From contig JAMPIT010000484.1 of NCBI GenBank assembly GCA_026261815.1, positions 8,902,501 through 8,966,500 of the forward strand: a stretch of 64,000 nt of DNA. The letters are read 5' to 3'. Below are positions 29,201 through 41,200 of the stretch, piece after piece. The DNA comes from Monarcha castaneiventris obscurior (Eukaryota > Chordata > Aves > Passeriformes > Monarchidae). The notes under the pieces were generated by a model, which saw only the letters and a list, made by a program, of their open reading frames with translations, was not told where the DNA came from and made no database searches. Position 1 is the first letter of the stretch, and every line of letters begins with the position of its first letter. A program made the translations under genes and the position numbers.

Positions 29201-32200
29201 ACTGACACTACCAAAGAAAGAATAAGAATGAACACATTTTTGCACTGCAGGATAGCAAATGATTTAGAATGAATGTCTGGCACTGCTGTGTGATGCTCCC
29301 CTAAATATTGCATCAACCAAGCAGTGATGAAGCTCTGTGGCATGTGGTTTTTATTATAGCATTACTATTACACATAGAAGCTTTTCAAGAATGTTAGATG
29401 TGAGGCAAGGGAATCCAGGCATCTCATTACTTGCTAAACACTGCTTTATCACTCAGCTAAAAAAGTTTTATTCATACACTACATATATTTCATGAAGAAC
29501 ACATTTTCTATTTGACCAAATTATTAATTCTTTCTGGTCATGATAACTTGAGATAAAACCTAAGGCATCAGTCACAGGGTGCAAAGATCTCAGGCTGCTA
29601 TTTCACAGCACTTCTGACACTGGTAGTGCCATAAATCAGCCTCTCTTGATGGGAGAGGCCTTTAGAGTCCTTTAGAGTCCTTGCAAGGAACTTGACAGAC
29701 GGACGAGGCAAACTCACAGTAACTGCTTCTTCAGACAGTTGTTTATTTTAGTGTTATCAGCTATTAGCATAGAAAAGACATAGCAGAACAGAACATGGCA
29801 AGAGAAGGCAAGAAAATGGCTGCTTATCAAAATTCCACAGCCCTTTTGAAGGTAAATTAACCAATAAAAACTTAAAACGACAGATATTTTTACTTTTCCT
29901 CCAATGTTCAGTAAATCTCCCTGACACGCAGGCCGGAACTGCGGTATTTTTCATCCAATCATCCTAAACTACTTTTGCTGCAAAATATGGAGGACTAGAA
30001 AAAGAAAGACGGAGGTTTAAAACTACAAGGTCTCCTCCATCTTGGAACTTTTACTATTTATCTATTTACCACATTAACAAACCTAAAACTTCTAAATTCT
30101 TCACCCTGTGACATCCTTACATCATATTCTATCACCTAGTTCACATCTGTGTAGATTTTAATTCCTCCCAGACAGTAGGGAGTTTTCTCCATGGATAAAA
30201 GTCGAAAACCACATTGTTCGGGGGGGGTTTTCTTCAAAACAGGCAGAGAAATATTCCCTGCACTCTGGGTTCCCACATCTCCCCCTTCTGTGTGAACCGG
30301 AAACACTTCTTTGGCAACTTTATCCATGGATCGTTTAGCACAGTGAAGTATACAAGGTATAGAGACTAAAAGAATAACAACAACAATCAAAACATACAAA
30401 CCTATCTTCAAAATTTTTCTCCACAAGGGTGCGAGACTAAACCAATTGAACATATCATCCAACAAAGATCCGCTTTCTTCTCCAAGCTTAGCAATTCCAT
30501 CCTCTAACTGCTGTATACTTTCATGGATGGATCTTGAATGATCTGACAAATTCATACAACACATACCTTCAAATTCTTCACATCCATGTCCATGCGCTAA
30601 TAGGAGATAATCAATTGCTGCTCTGTTTTGTAGAGTCACTTGTCTCACACTTTGAACATCAGTTAACATATCGCTCAGTGCGAGAGAGACAGCATGAGAG
30701 TTCTGACTTAGCCAACAGCCTAACTGATCTAATTGTCTTAAGGCTGCTCCTGCAGCTGCACCAGGTAAAAGGAGAGCTGCAGCAAATCTTTTCCCAAAAT
30801 TCCAAGCTGAAAATTTGTCATTGCAATCAGATGCATATTGATCGATAAATCTCTTTTCCCTACGCTTATGTTCTTTTATCATTTTTGCGTCAGGCATTAG
30901 CAAAGAAAGCTTTCCAATGCTGCATGGACCGCCTGTGACATTTGAGGGAATTGCAGGCCAGATTCTGTTCCCGCAAATAAGAAACATCCCTCGTGGCAAT
31001 TGCAACGGAGCTTGGTTGGACAGTGTGTTCAATTCTACTGTTGAATTACACCAAGATGTTGCATTTCTATATACTTCGTGACCCAGAGTGACATCTGTTA
31101 CTTTGTCTTTCTTTCATTTTAACCCTGGAGAACCGAACATTACACAAGATTTCATCTTTACTGAAGCAAGAATTTCCAGTTCCTGAGGCTCCTGAGGAGC
31201 TCTAGGAAGGGATTTGGTCCAAATATACCAGCTTTCCTCTGGATTCAAACTGGATCATAAAAGCTGTAATTGAACATGTTTGGAAGGCAGCCATTTGTTG
31301 TTCGGGGGGGTTTTTTGTCTTCAAAACAGGCAGAGAAATATTCCCTGCACTCTGGATTCCCACACACTTCAGCTTAGGTAAAGTCTAAGAGTGTACCCAG
31401 GCAGCTGTGACTGCAATATTCTGCACTGCATACTAACCAACAAACACTGATGGAGCAGGGGGGAAGTTCTCCACTGGAATCGTGTCTGGGGGTCTTCCAT
31501 AGGTCATTTCATACAGTAAGTGTCCAAAGCAATGAACATCAACACCCTCTAAAGTCTGTGGGGGAACAAAAAAGTAAAACCACAACTTGTTAGTTTTTCA
31601 CAACTGGTTAACCCAGTGATCTTGCATGTGAAGACAGAAAAGAGGAACCATTAAGGCAGCTCCTAACCACAACCATTTCCCTGCATAACTGTAGCTCAGA
31701 TGAAATCTTCACGCCACAAGCTAAAGCAGCCTCTGTTGTCTTTCTGTACGTGATGGTACAAATGGGAGAGCAGTGTAGTCAAGTTCTGTAAAAATGTGTG
31801 TAGTAAACTCTTCACACAGCAGTTTAGAGATCCATACACCAACAGAAACTCCAACAAAGTACATCTTCCTAGCTAAGTCGAACAGCAAAGAATGAGATTC
31901 ATAAATTTACCAGCTGTCACTTTACAGCAAAGTAGATAAAAAGAAGTGAAAAAATGCATGCCACACAAACCTAGGAGAGTCTCTTTTGCTCCTCCTTACG
32001 TTTGTGCAAGCTGTACATACATGCTAAGCTCCCAGACAGTGTATTTCCAAGATTTCTGAATCATGTTTAAACAGAAGAGGCTGCTCTTACTTGAAGAGGC
32101 TTTGATGGCACTAACAGATTTGCACTAACCGTGAACTTGTGATCATTTCTTTGACAACACAGTAGAACTTGTTTAGCAAGGTCAGCAAGCAGCTATCTCG

Positions 32201-35200
32201 TGATGCCGCACAGAATTTATTACAACGAGAGCCTAAAGGCAGGGCAAGATGTTGCTGACACAGGGCAAATTTGTTTTCATGTTTTTGCAGTAAGATAAAT
32301 ATTCTGCTTTGCAAGCCTGCAGTCAGACACTCCTCAAACAAATAAAAAATAACCTTTCAATAGCTATAGATCTGCAAGCATCTGATCAATTTTCACAGTA
32401 TCCACCAAAGACAAGGCTGATTACTGCCCCCAGCTAAGCACAAGTAAATATAGCTGTGCTCACTGTACAGACATACAAGTTAAACTGTAGTAGATAATAC
32501 GGACATTCCTACAAAATACAGACCAGGGTGGAAAGAGATCTTAAAACAACTGCTCTTTACCTCTATTTGTGCTGGCACTGTTGTCACAAAAACACTCACC
32601 TGCACTCCCCCTCTGCCTGCTTACCTTTGGCCTCAGCCTCACTCCAGTGTGCTGCAACAAAACTGCTGTGCAGCCAGACAGTGGCTTGGAGGAAGCAGAA
32701 AAGGGATTTGATGGAGAAAAGCTCAGATTAAAAAAAGGGGGCTTGAGAGAGGTTTTTTCATTCTAGTCAGTTCTCCACAAACAAAGGTTGAGAATAAAGA
32801 TTTGCGTAAGAGTCAGATGAATTCCTAGACTGAATCTTACATTAATTTTCCGAAACTGTGAAAAGTATGATCGATAAAATGATGGAAGTCCCAACAAGGA
32901 ATTTTCTAGATCCAGTAACTTGCAGGTATCCCCATCCAGCATCACATTGGCAGAGTGAAGATGGCCATAAGGAAATCCTTTCTCATGCAAGAATTTTAGT
33001 ACCTGAAAAAAATCCAACAGAGAAGCACTGTCACAAGATGCTCTGATGATCTCAAGATCCTAAGATCATAAGCTTAAATGTTCCAATACTAAAGCAGACA
33101 CATAACAAATGAGGCCCCCATTTGGAATGCTCACTCAACTTGATCTTCTACCTACATTCTCTCTGGCTGACTATTCATTCCCATGTCACTGGTAGCACTT
33201 TTCACAAAACAAATATTTGATGCTGATCCTCAAAGCAAGCTTATGGACACCTCGCAAAGAGATCTGGAAACTAAAATTCAAAATTCTACTGAATATGATA
33301 GTTTGAGTTTAAAAAAATTTTTAAAACACACTGAAAACCATTAATTTATGGCACATGTTCTGCAGGCTATGAGTTACTTCTTTCCCTTCTTACACAAGGA
33401 ACAGACTACATTATCACCTCTCTCCCATTTAAGCTCCACTGCATTTTTCCGGGGGGTCATAAATGGTCTCACACATATATCTAAAATCAACTGAGCAGCT
33501 TATCTCAATTTACATTTAGCTTTGAAGTCTGCTGCTGAAATAAAGCTTATGTGCTCAAAAGTTCGTCCACTTTTTGTAGTTAGACCAGTTGGCCTCCAAA
33601 AAAATAAAGCAAAAAAGCTGGTAAATAAAGCAAAACAAAAAAGTACCTCTAATATTTGCCTTCCATATGTTTTTATTTGCTGAAGTTCAAGACCTTGAAT
33701 TTTTTTAGGATTGCAATACTTCTTCAGGAATGGGTCTTTTGGCTTTGCCTTTAAAAGAAACACATGTATCAGGTATCATGCCCAGAAAAGCCAGTATTTG
33801 TCTTAGTTTGCTTAGCAATTGATGGCAAACACTTGTATAAAATATATGTATGGTCACTGCAGCATATGTTCTGCCATTTGAGTTGGGAGCAGGGGGAAAA
33901 CATTACCTTATAAATAAGGTCCTTTAGTGTCCCTTTTTCACTGAAGGGTCTAATAATCAGTGCTGAAGATTCGTTGGCAGTGGCAAAAGTGATTTTGTAA
34001 ATATAGGGATGCTACCAAAAGAAGAAACTGTAGGTAAATTTTAGATGATGGATTTTTTAAATCATTTGTGTTCAATTCACAAGTAAGAAAAGATCAGCCT
34101 GAATTGTATATTTAAAGTAGTGAATTGGATTCTGTCAGTGACATTGAATAACTCAAGTTATTCAGTCTTAACCTGGAGTAAATGCAAAGAAAACTTCACA
34201 AAGACATTATTCAATTAACATATAAATTAAAAACAAAACATATCCATTTCAGCCAGTCTTTCACATTTAACATCCTTAAAGAGAGACTCCAGAGGCTCCT
34301 TTTGGAGTCAACTGCCAGTTTTTCCAGGCAGAGATGCATATCAGATTTATAACATGGCATTTCACAGGAGCTTAAACTGTACAGCCTCCATTGCAGCTCT
34401 ACTAAGATGCTCCTGTCTTGAGTCCAAAAAACTGAAAAAATAATGATACTCATTCCACTGCCTCATCCACTGTGCCTGAGAATATCCCAGCTCACAGGTT
34501 AGCAATTACACCTAAACTGCACTGTCCTAACAGCCTAAAGGTGTTGAGGAGATGAAATAAAAGCTCATGATCTCACAGTACTGCACAAGAAGAAAAAAAT
34601 CAAATTTACCACAACACTGAATCTCCTGTAATAATCCTGCAAGATTATTATTTGTGCTGAGAACATGTTACCTCATACTATATGGGAAATGTAATTAAAA
34701 GGTTTGCAAACCTTTAATGAAAGCAACTCTAAAATTACAAACCATGTCAACTAGGCTACATGTGCTTTTCCAAGACCAGTCCTTGACACACACTTTTGTG
34801 CTAGCACAATTTAAAAAGCATCAAGTAATACTCACAGAACAGGAAGAAAGAAGTTTCACAGCATACTGTAAGTCTCTGTCAGACAAATACTTATCGGGGC
34901 CAAGATCAACCTGGAAGTAAACAGGAAAAGAGTGGCCTCATAATACATGTTGCACTCCATCAGAAAATGTGATCAATGTTCTACCCTGGCAAATTAGGAT
35001 AGATGTTTGAAGGCATATTTTGATGAGCAAGCAATCAAATTACACATACAGAATGAAACCTGAAGAGGCTGAATAAGGCCATGGTTTTACAATACAAACA
35101 GTCTGACCATAAATAAGTATTACTGCCTCTTTCCTCCCGTGGACCTGACATGCATTACTACCACTGAATGAATTTTGCCAACCCTAAACTGGGGGACTGT

Positions 35201-38200
35201 GTACATTAGGAACTGATAAGGCACCTTCTTCCTCTGCAGCAAGAAAAACTTCCCTCCTCCCACAGGCTTTAGTGACCTCTGCTCTCCAGTGAAGTCTCAC
35301 AAACAGCTGTGCTCATCCAACTAACAGGGCAATGCATTTCAGCACAGGAGCAAAAGCAACTGCTGTTAAAGGAGCAATTCATGCCCTTCTCACCTATTAG
35401 TTTCTCAGTACAACTAAAGATCCAAGGAGGAAAACTCATGACTTTAAAAAGGATCATCTTGTTATTTTCAGTGAGAAAATTTATATTATGGTTAACAGCC
35501 ACATCATTACAATTAAAGAATGCTGAGGTGCAGGTTTGGGAACAAATGACCAGGCACAGGAACTTCCAAACTGGATTTGCCACCAGAGGAAAGAAATACA
35601 AGAAATTCCCACACCATACATCTACCTAAGGGCTTCCAAAGCTCCCTCAAAGCCTGAGCTCTTCAATCTCTCTCCCTGTCACTCACACATGGTAGTCAAA
35701 ATCAAACTTTAAGTGAAATTAAGAAAGACTTAAGTATGAAATGAAAACATAGATACCCAGCTTAACACTAGCCGTTCCTTTGGTTGATTCTTAATTTTCA
35801 TTAAGAAATATTTCTTACGTATTCGCCAACCTACAAAAAAAGTAAAGAAAAAAGTCAGCAGCAGCTTTAATTAAACACTGCTAAGTCACACAGCTTATAG
35901 GCAGGACAAGGTCTGTAAGCAAAGACAGTATAGCAATCTTAGGACAACTCATATAGTTGGGAGGAAAATCAGCTAAGTTTTCATGCACACATGCCCTTCT
36001 TACCTATATCTTTTAATGGTTCAACTACTTCCCATTTTGGCTCTGATCGGAAGAACATTGAAACATGCTGTAAGGCAATTTCTGGAAAGAAAAAAAAGGC
36101 GACAGAGAGAAAAAGAAGAAGAAAAATTAAATACTGTGTTTTTAAGACACTGTATAATGTAATTATCCACATATGAAGTAAGATTCAATGCCAGAAAGAA
36201 GCCTTCAGGAATTCAGACTAAAAGTCAGAAAAATCAATTCAAAAGGAAATCAGATAAAAACACAGTTAGAAGGCATTTGCATTTTAACCTGGTAACTCAA
36301 ATCCAGAGAGAAAAAAGAGAAAACACTGCTTGGAAAACTTAGCTTACCAATCTCTATTCTATCTGTATTGGATCTACATTTCCAAGTCTAAATCACAGCT
36401 CAGATTTCCTACGTTAGGTGTACACAACATTAGAACATCAAGTGTTTCTGCTATACCTGTAAAAGTGCTTTTATCTCTTTAACATCCATATATGTTGCTA
36501 TTACTAAGTGCAGTTTATATAAACTAATTAGTTCTGTTTCACTTCACTTATTACTGCACCCTTTTCTGTGCAGGCAGAGGTATTTGGCCAGCTATCATGA
36601 GTCTTCATACATTTTGGGGGCCCGGGGGGAAACACCCATCTGGTTGGTGAATTCTCCCACAGCTGGGAACACAACTGGTTTATTCATGAAGTGACTTGAG
36701 GGGAAATCTCAATGAGAAGTAGGGGGGAGAAAGGGAATCATGCCAACAAGGAATTTTCTCTAACATGGCTTATCTTGGCACAGAAACACAGCAAAAAGGT
36801 AAGGATGTACTGATCTTGCTGCATTGTATCTTCTTTCTTTAGAAATACGCTAGAAAAAAAAGTGTAATAAATACCATATCTCTGCTCTCTGCATTTAAGA
36901 AATTACAAACTGATGGTGTCTCTAAAGACCACAGGCAATGACGTGTGTCACCAGCTTCCCAGCAACTTGCAGGAAAAACAATCTTGATGAAAGTGCTCAG
37001 AATTAACACAGAAGTCACAATGTCTCCTTGAGAATTTAAATTGTTTGCTCAGCACTAGCCAGACAAACTGCATCCTTAAAGAGTTACTAATAATTTACTA
37101 CTCATGCACAGCTTATCATAAACATCCGGGAAATGTTCTTTGCACTTTGAAGCTGAAGACACAAGAATGTTACATAAAGGGAGAGAAAAAAAGACAAGTG
37201 AAAAGGAAGCAGTGAGTTCCTGCTTCAGTAGGCTCTGCTTCTAAGAAAACAAGCTTTGCATTTTGCAAAGAGTTGGTTTGCCTATGAACTAAATTTGTGG
37301 AGTGGGTTTCATCACTAAGAGGAAATTTTTTCAGTCTGTAAGACAAATATTTAATGATACCCAATGGCTGAAGCTGATATAAGACAAATTCAAAGAAGAA
37401 ACAGTTAGTAATGAAGGAACTGATCACTGGGATATCATTGCAAGGAATGCAGTGACTTTCCAGTATTTGTGGGAAGAGGGTGGCTGGCTTAGCCTAGCCT
37501 TGAAAAAGTACTCAGCCTAGCTCAAACAATTAGTTCTAGAAGTCTCACACCCCAGAGAAAGGGTAGGAGCTGGACAAGATAACCACAATTCTTCAAAGAT
37601 TCAGTGTTCAGAAGATGGGCTGTTTTAACAGAAAACTAAGCTGACAAACTTAACTCCACCTTACACCCTGGCAGACAAATTATTTCCCAAGAGAAACTCT
37701 TTTTATCTTTTACGAATTGTGAAAAGTAGATGTCACTCTCACCAACCCCCCCCCGTCCAAGTTCTGCTGATACAGGTCTTGACCCTCTTCACTCCTCTGT
37801 GAAATAATTCAAATATTTAGATTTGACAATCCCAGCAGGATCCATGCACAGAGCTGGAGAAGCGTCATCATAAATAGTTACATGCACACTATGATAATTT
37901 TGAAGATTGTTCCCCCATGCTTCAGTGTAGATCCTGGCCAGGGTTCACAGAAGATACACAGCACGTGCTGAAGTCAAACTGTAACACAGTTTTGTATTTC
38001 CTACTTACCAGTGTAATTTACAGAATAGCTGTTTGGGTCCAAGAATTTCTTCACCAGTTCACAATTAGACAGTATGTGATGGGTAGTAATTACATCCAGA
38101 TAGGCCTGGAGTCCCTTCTGTCTTTCAGCGATGAATTCACGCTCCATATTTCCAATCAACTTTTTTGGAGGAAGAGGTAGACTTAGAGTTGAGATCTTAA

Positions 38201-41200
38201 AAAGAGAGGAAAAATTACTAACCTTGCTCTCAAAATACCTCAAGGATATAAAGCTAGCAACCCAGAAAGTAAAGACTCTCAGCAGCAAGCTAACTACCGG
38301 ATAATCTTTTGTACTGTGTATGTACAAGCTTTTATATTTTGCCTAAGCATCATTATCAGAGTCAGATGACAGCTTACATCCCACTGTGAAGAGATTAGTA
38401 AGTGGAACGACACTGAAAATACAAGGAGACAATTTTTTCCTAGTGAGTCATACATTTAAGATCACTACACAAAACTTTCAGATACTAAATGGCTACAATT
38501 TTCAGCCAGATTCTTTCTATGACATCCTTCTGCCACAGCACAAGAACAATTCACACCTTACCATTTTTTCTGGGTAAGATTTATGCTTTCTTATTTTATC
38601 AAGTGCAGATTAGTAACTTTCCTCTGCCTCTATGTATTTGTAGGTAATGTAAAGACATTTCTGTTAGTATTTTAAATCTGTAATTTCAAATATGGTGCAG
38701 CTTTTCCATTTTATCTTCTGAATTTGTTCCTGTACATTTTTTAAACATCTATACATCTTTCAACCCAGAAATAGCTGCAATCTACCAGGGGATGTACAGT
38801 AATTGTTTTATACTGACATAAGAGAGCCAAAACTTTGGGGAAAAAAAAAATCAGAGAAATCCTTCGAAATAGAGCAATGAAAAAAATTCAAAGCCTTGCG
38901 TAAATCAGATCAAAGAGATCATCTCTAGTGTTTATATTCAATTACATCATGTGACTTCCCAGAATACATTTTTCGTGTTGTTAACACATCGTTGTCCTGC
39001 AGACCAAAGCACCTGCCTTCGGCAAGCTGAATCTCCTTGGGAGTTATCTTTAACAATTGTGTGTTGCAGGAATCAATTAGACCAGATGCAATAACCTCAT
39101 TTCTAAAGCAAACAGTTCACCAGGGATAAGACACGGACTTTTGGTGTTTGATCAACTTTCATTTTAACTAGTGGAAAAGATAATGGATTAGTACAACAAA
39201 CTGGGGCAGAAGTAGCATTCCCCTTCCTTTCTACCTCCTTCATTTGCACAGGAGTTGTCTCCTACTAACTTTAGCACTTCTCCTACTTCTTGTTTTCTGA
39301 CTTCAAACTGTGGACTGAAAAAGAACTATAACTATATCTGAATTACAGAAGCTGTTAATAAAAACCAGGAATAAACCCAAAAGCAACCATATATCACTTA
39401 CAGCCAGTAATTCACCAAATTAGTTTTAACACCAGAGGCAAACAACTCCTTTGGCAGACCACTCTTACTTCAATTCAAAATTGAGTTTCTAAACAAGAAC
39501 TAAATCCTTTTCTAGTATTACTCACTTAAAAAGCATGTCAAATCATAATCACCTTTTACCTTTTTGACCTGACAGCTAGCTACCATCAGAGAGAAACTGA
39601 CTCTAATTCACATGTTTTCCAACCACTATTATTTGTTTTAAAACTTATAAATCAGACTTCTGCTGTTTTTCAGCAGAAAGTAACATTCAGGCCCAGGTTT
39701 TAGTTGCAATCTGCCAAAACACACAGCACAGCACAAGAACACCTCACCACAGAAGAACACCTCACTGAGGGCCTGACCTTGCAAAGACCTCACATGCTTT
39801 CAGACACTACTTCTCAGTGGCCCCAGCTCACCACTGGAGCCAGGATGGGCTTCGCCACGGAAGAACCTGGGAATTAACATTCTTATCTTCAAACCACAGC
39901 CTGCTCAGGAATGTCTGTTCAAAAGCTGCAATAAAATGCTTCACAAACGCCAGATATCTTGCTGTGAATTCCAGTACTTCCAGTACCAGCACTTCACTTG
40001 ACAAAACAGAAGAGCAGCCAATGATCTCCACTGATCTCTGTCAAATAAGTAAAGAGGAAGAAATGCAGAACCAATTGGAAGAAGCTTTTCAATCCAGTAC
40101 AACTGAGAGTTCAGGGAATCTATCTTGAAACTTTCTGATACAGATCAGGGTCACATACATACACCTCATTCTTTTCCAAGGTATTTGGCAGGACTGCATT
40201 CCCTAGCCTAGACAATTTTGAAATTCTCAATCCTCACTATTATCATATAGGTAGTACCAGATTAACAACAGAAAATTCGCATTCCAACTCAAGTGCAGCT
40301 GTGCTCAAACACATCCACACAAACATACAGAGAGGTCAAGTATGCCACAAGAACTTGGAGAACTTGGGCTTTACACCCAAAAAGAAACTCCAGCACTTCT
40401 TCCACCAGATTTTTAGCTTTGAAGGAAAAAGATTAGGGTTTGGTATCTTCTTATCGGTCCTTTTGGGAGGGTTGCTTTGTTTGGAGCTTTGTTTGTTTAC
40501 TGTAATTTCAATATACACAAAATCAGAGTTTAAAGAGTTTAAAAATATGTCATGGGACTTGAATATTGTGATGGAATATTGTTGCTTAGAGTTTTGGATG
40601 GAAGCATCTCAGGAGTGTTGCATTCTCTTAATGGATAAGGAAACTTCAGCTCCAGCACCACAAAGAGTAATTTATAAAAAACTCTGAAACAAGTGAGAGA
40701 AAAGAGCCATTGGAGGAGACCAACTGCTAAAGCACATGGCCTGCTAATTTAGCCACCCTCTCATATCCTCCCATTGAAGTTAGAGGTACATTTTGACAAT
40801 CCTTTTTAATGTCTTCCGGTCATGCAAGCAGCTGACATTTTTGTCCTGGATCTTAGTCTCTCTTGTTTCAAATTTCTCCTTTTGTCCCACTCTGCAAGTT
40901 GCTGTCAGACAATTTCCTGGACCCTACACTTTTATCATTCACCTCTATTTCAGAAACAAAGGCCTTTTCTTTCTAAACTCCATCACACATAACTGATTTA
41001 CCTTCACTTTATAGACTTGCCACACTGGCCTAACTTGGCAGTACCTGTCATTTCTGGATTTTAAGCCTTGAAGGTCCATTGCCTTCTCTACCAAAGCTGC
41101 CTCATTTGAAAGGTAAATGAGAAGGCAACAAAGCCTTTTCACGCCTTAACGCATTCTATTCCCTCATGTTTAAGAACAGCTTGTTCTAGGTGGCTGCAAA

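Larger units (their letters stand above)
29208..31437 (-). other. PXK: PXK intron 11, host of the retroviral remnant
   Basis: A 2.2-kb intron from donor gttag (31437) to acceptor ggtag (29208). Most of it is the endogenous retroviral sequence described separately; about 70 bases separate that from exon 11. Confidence 0.85.
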
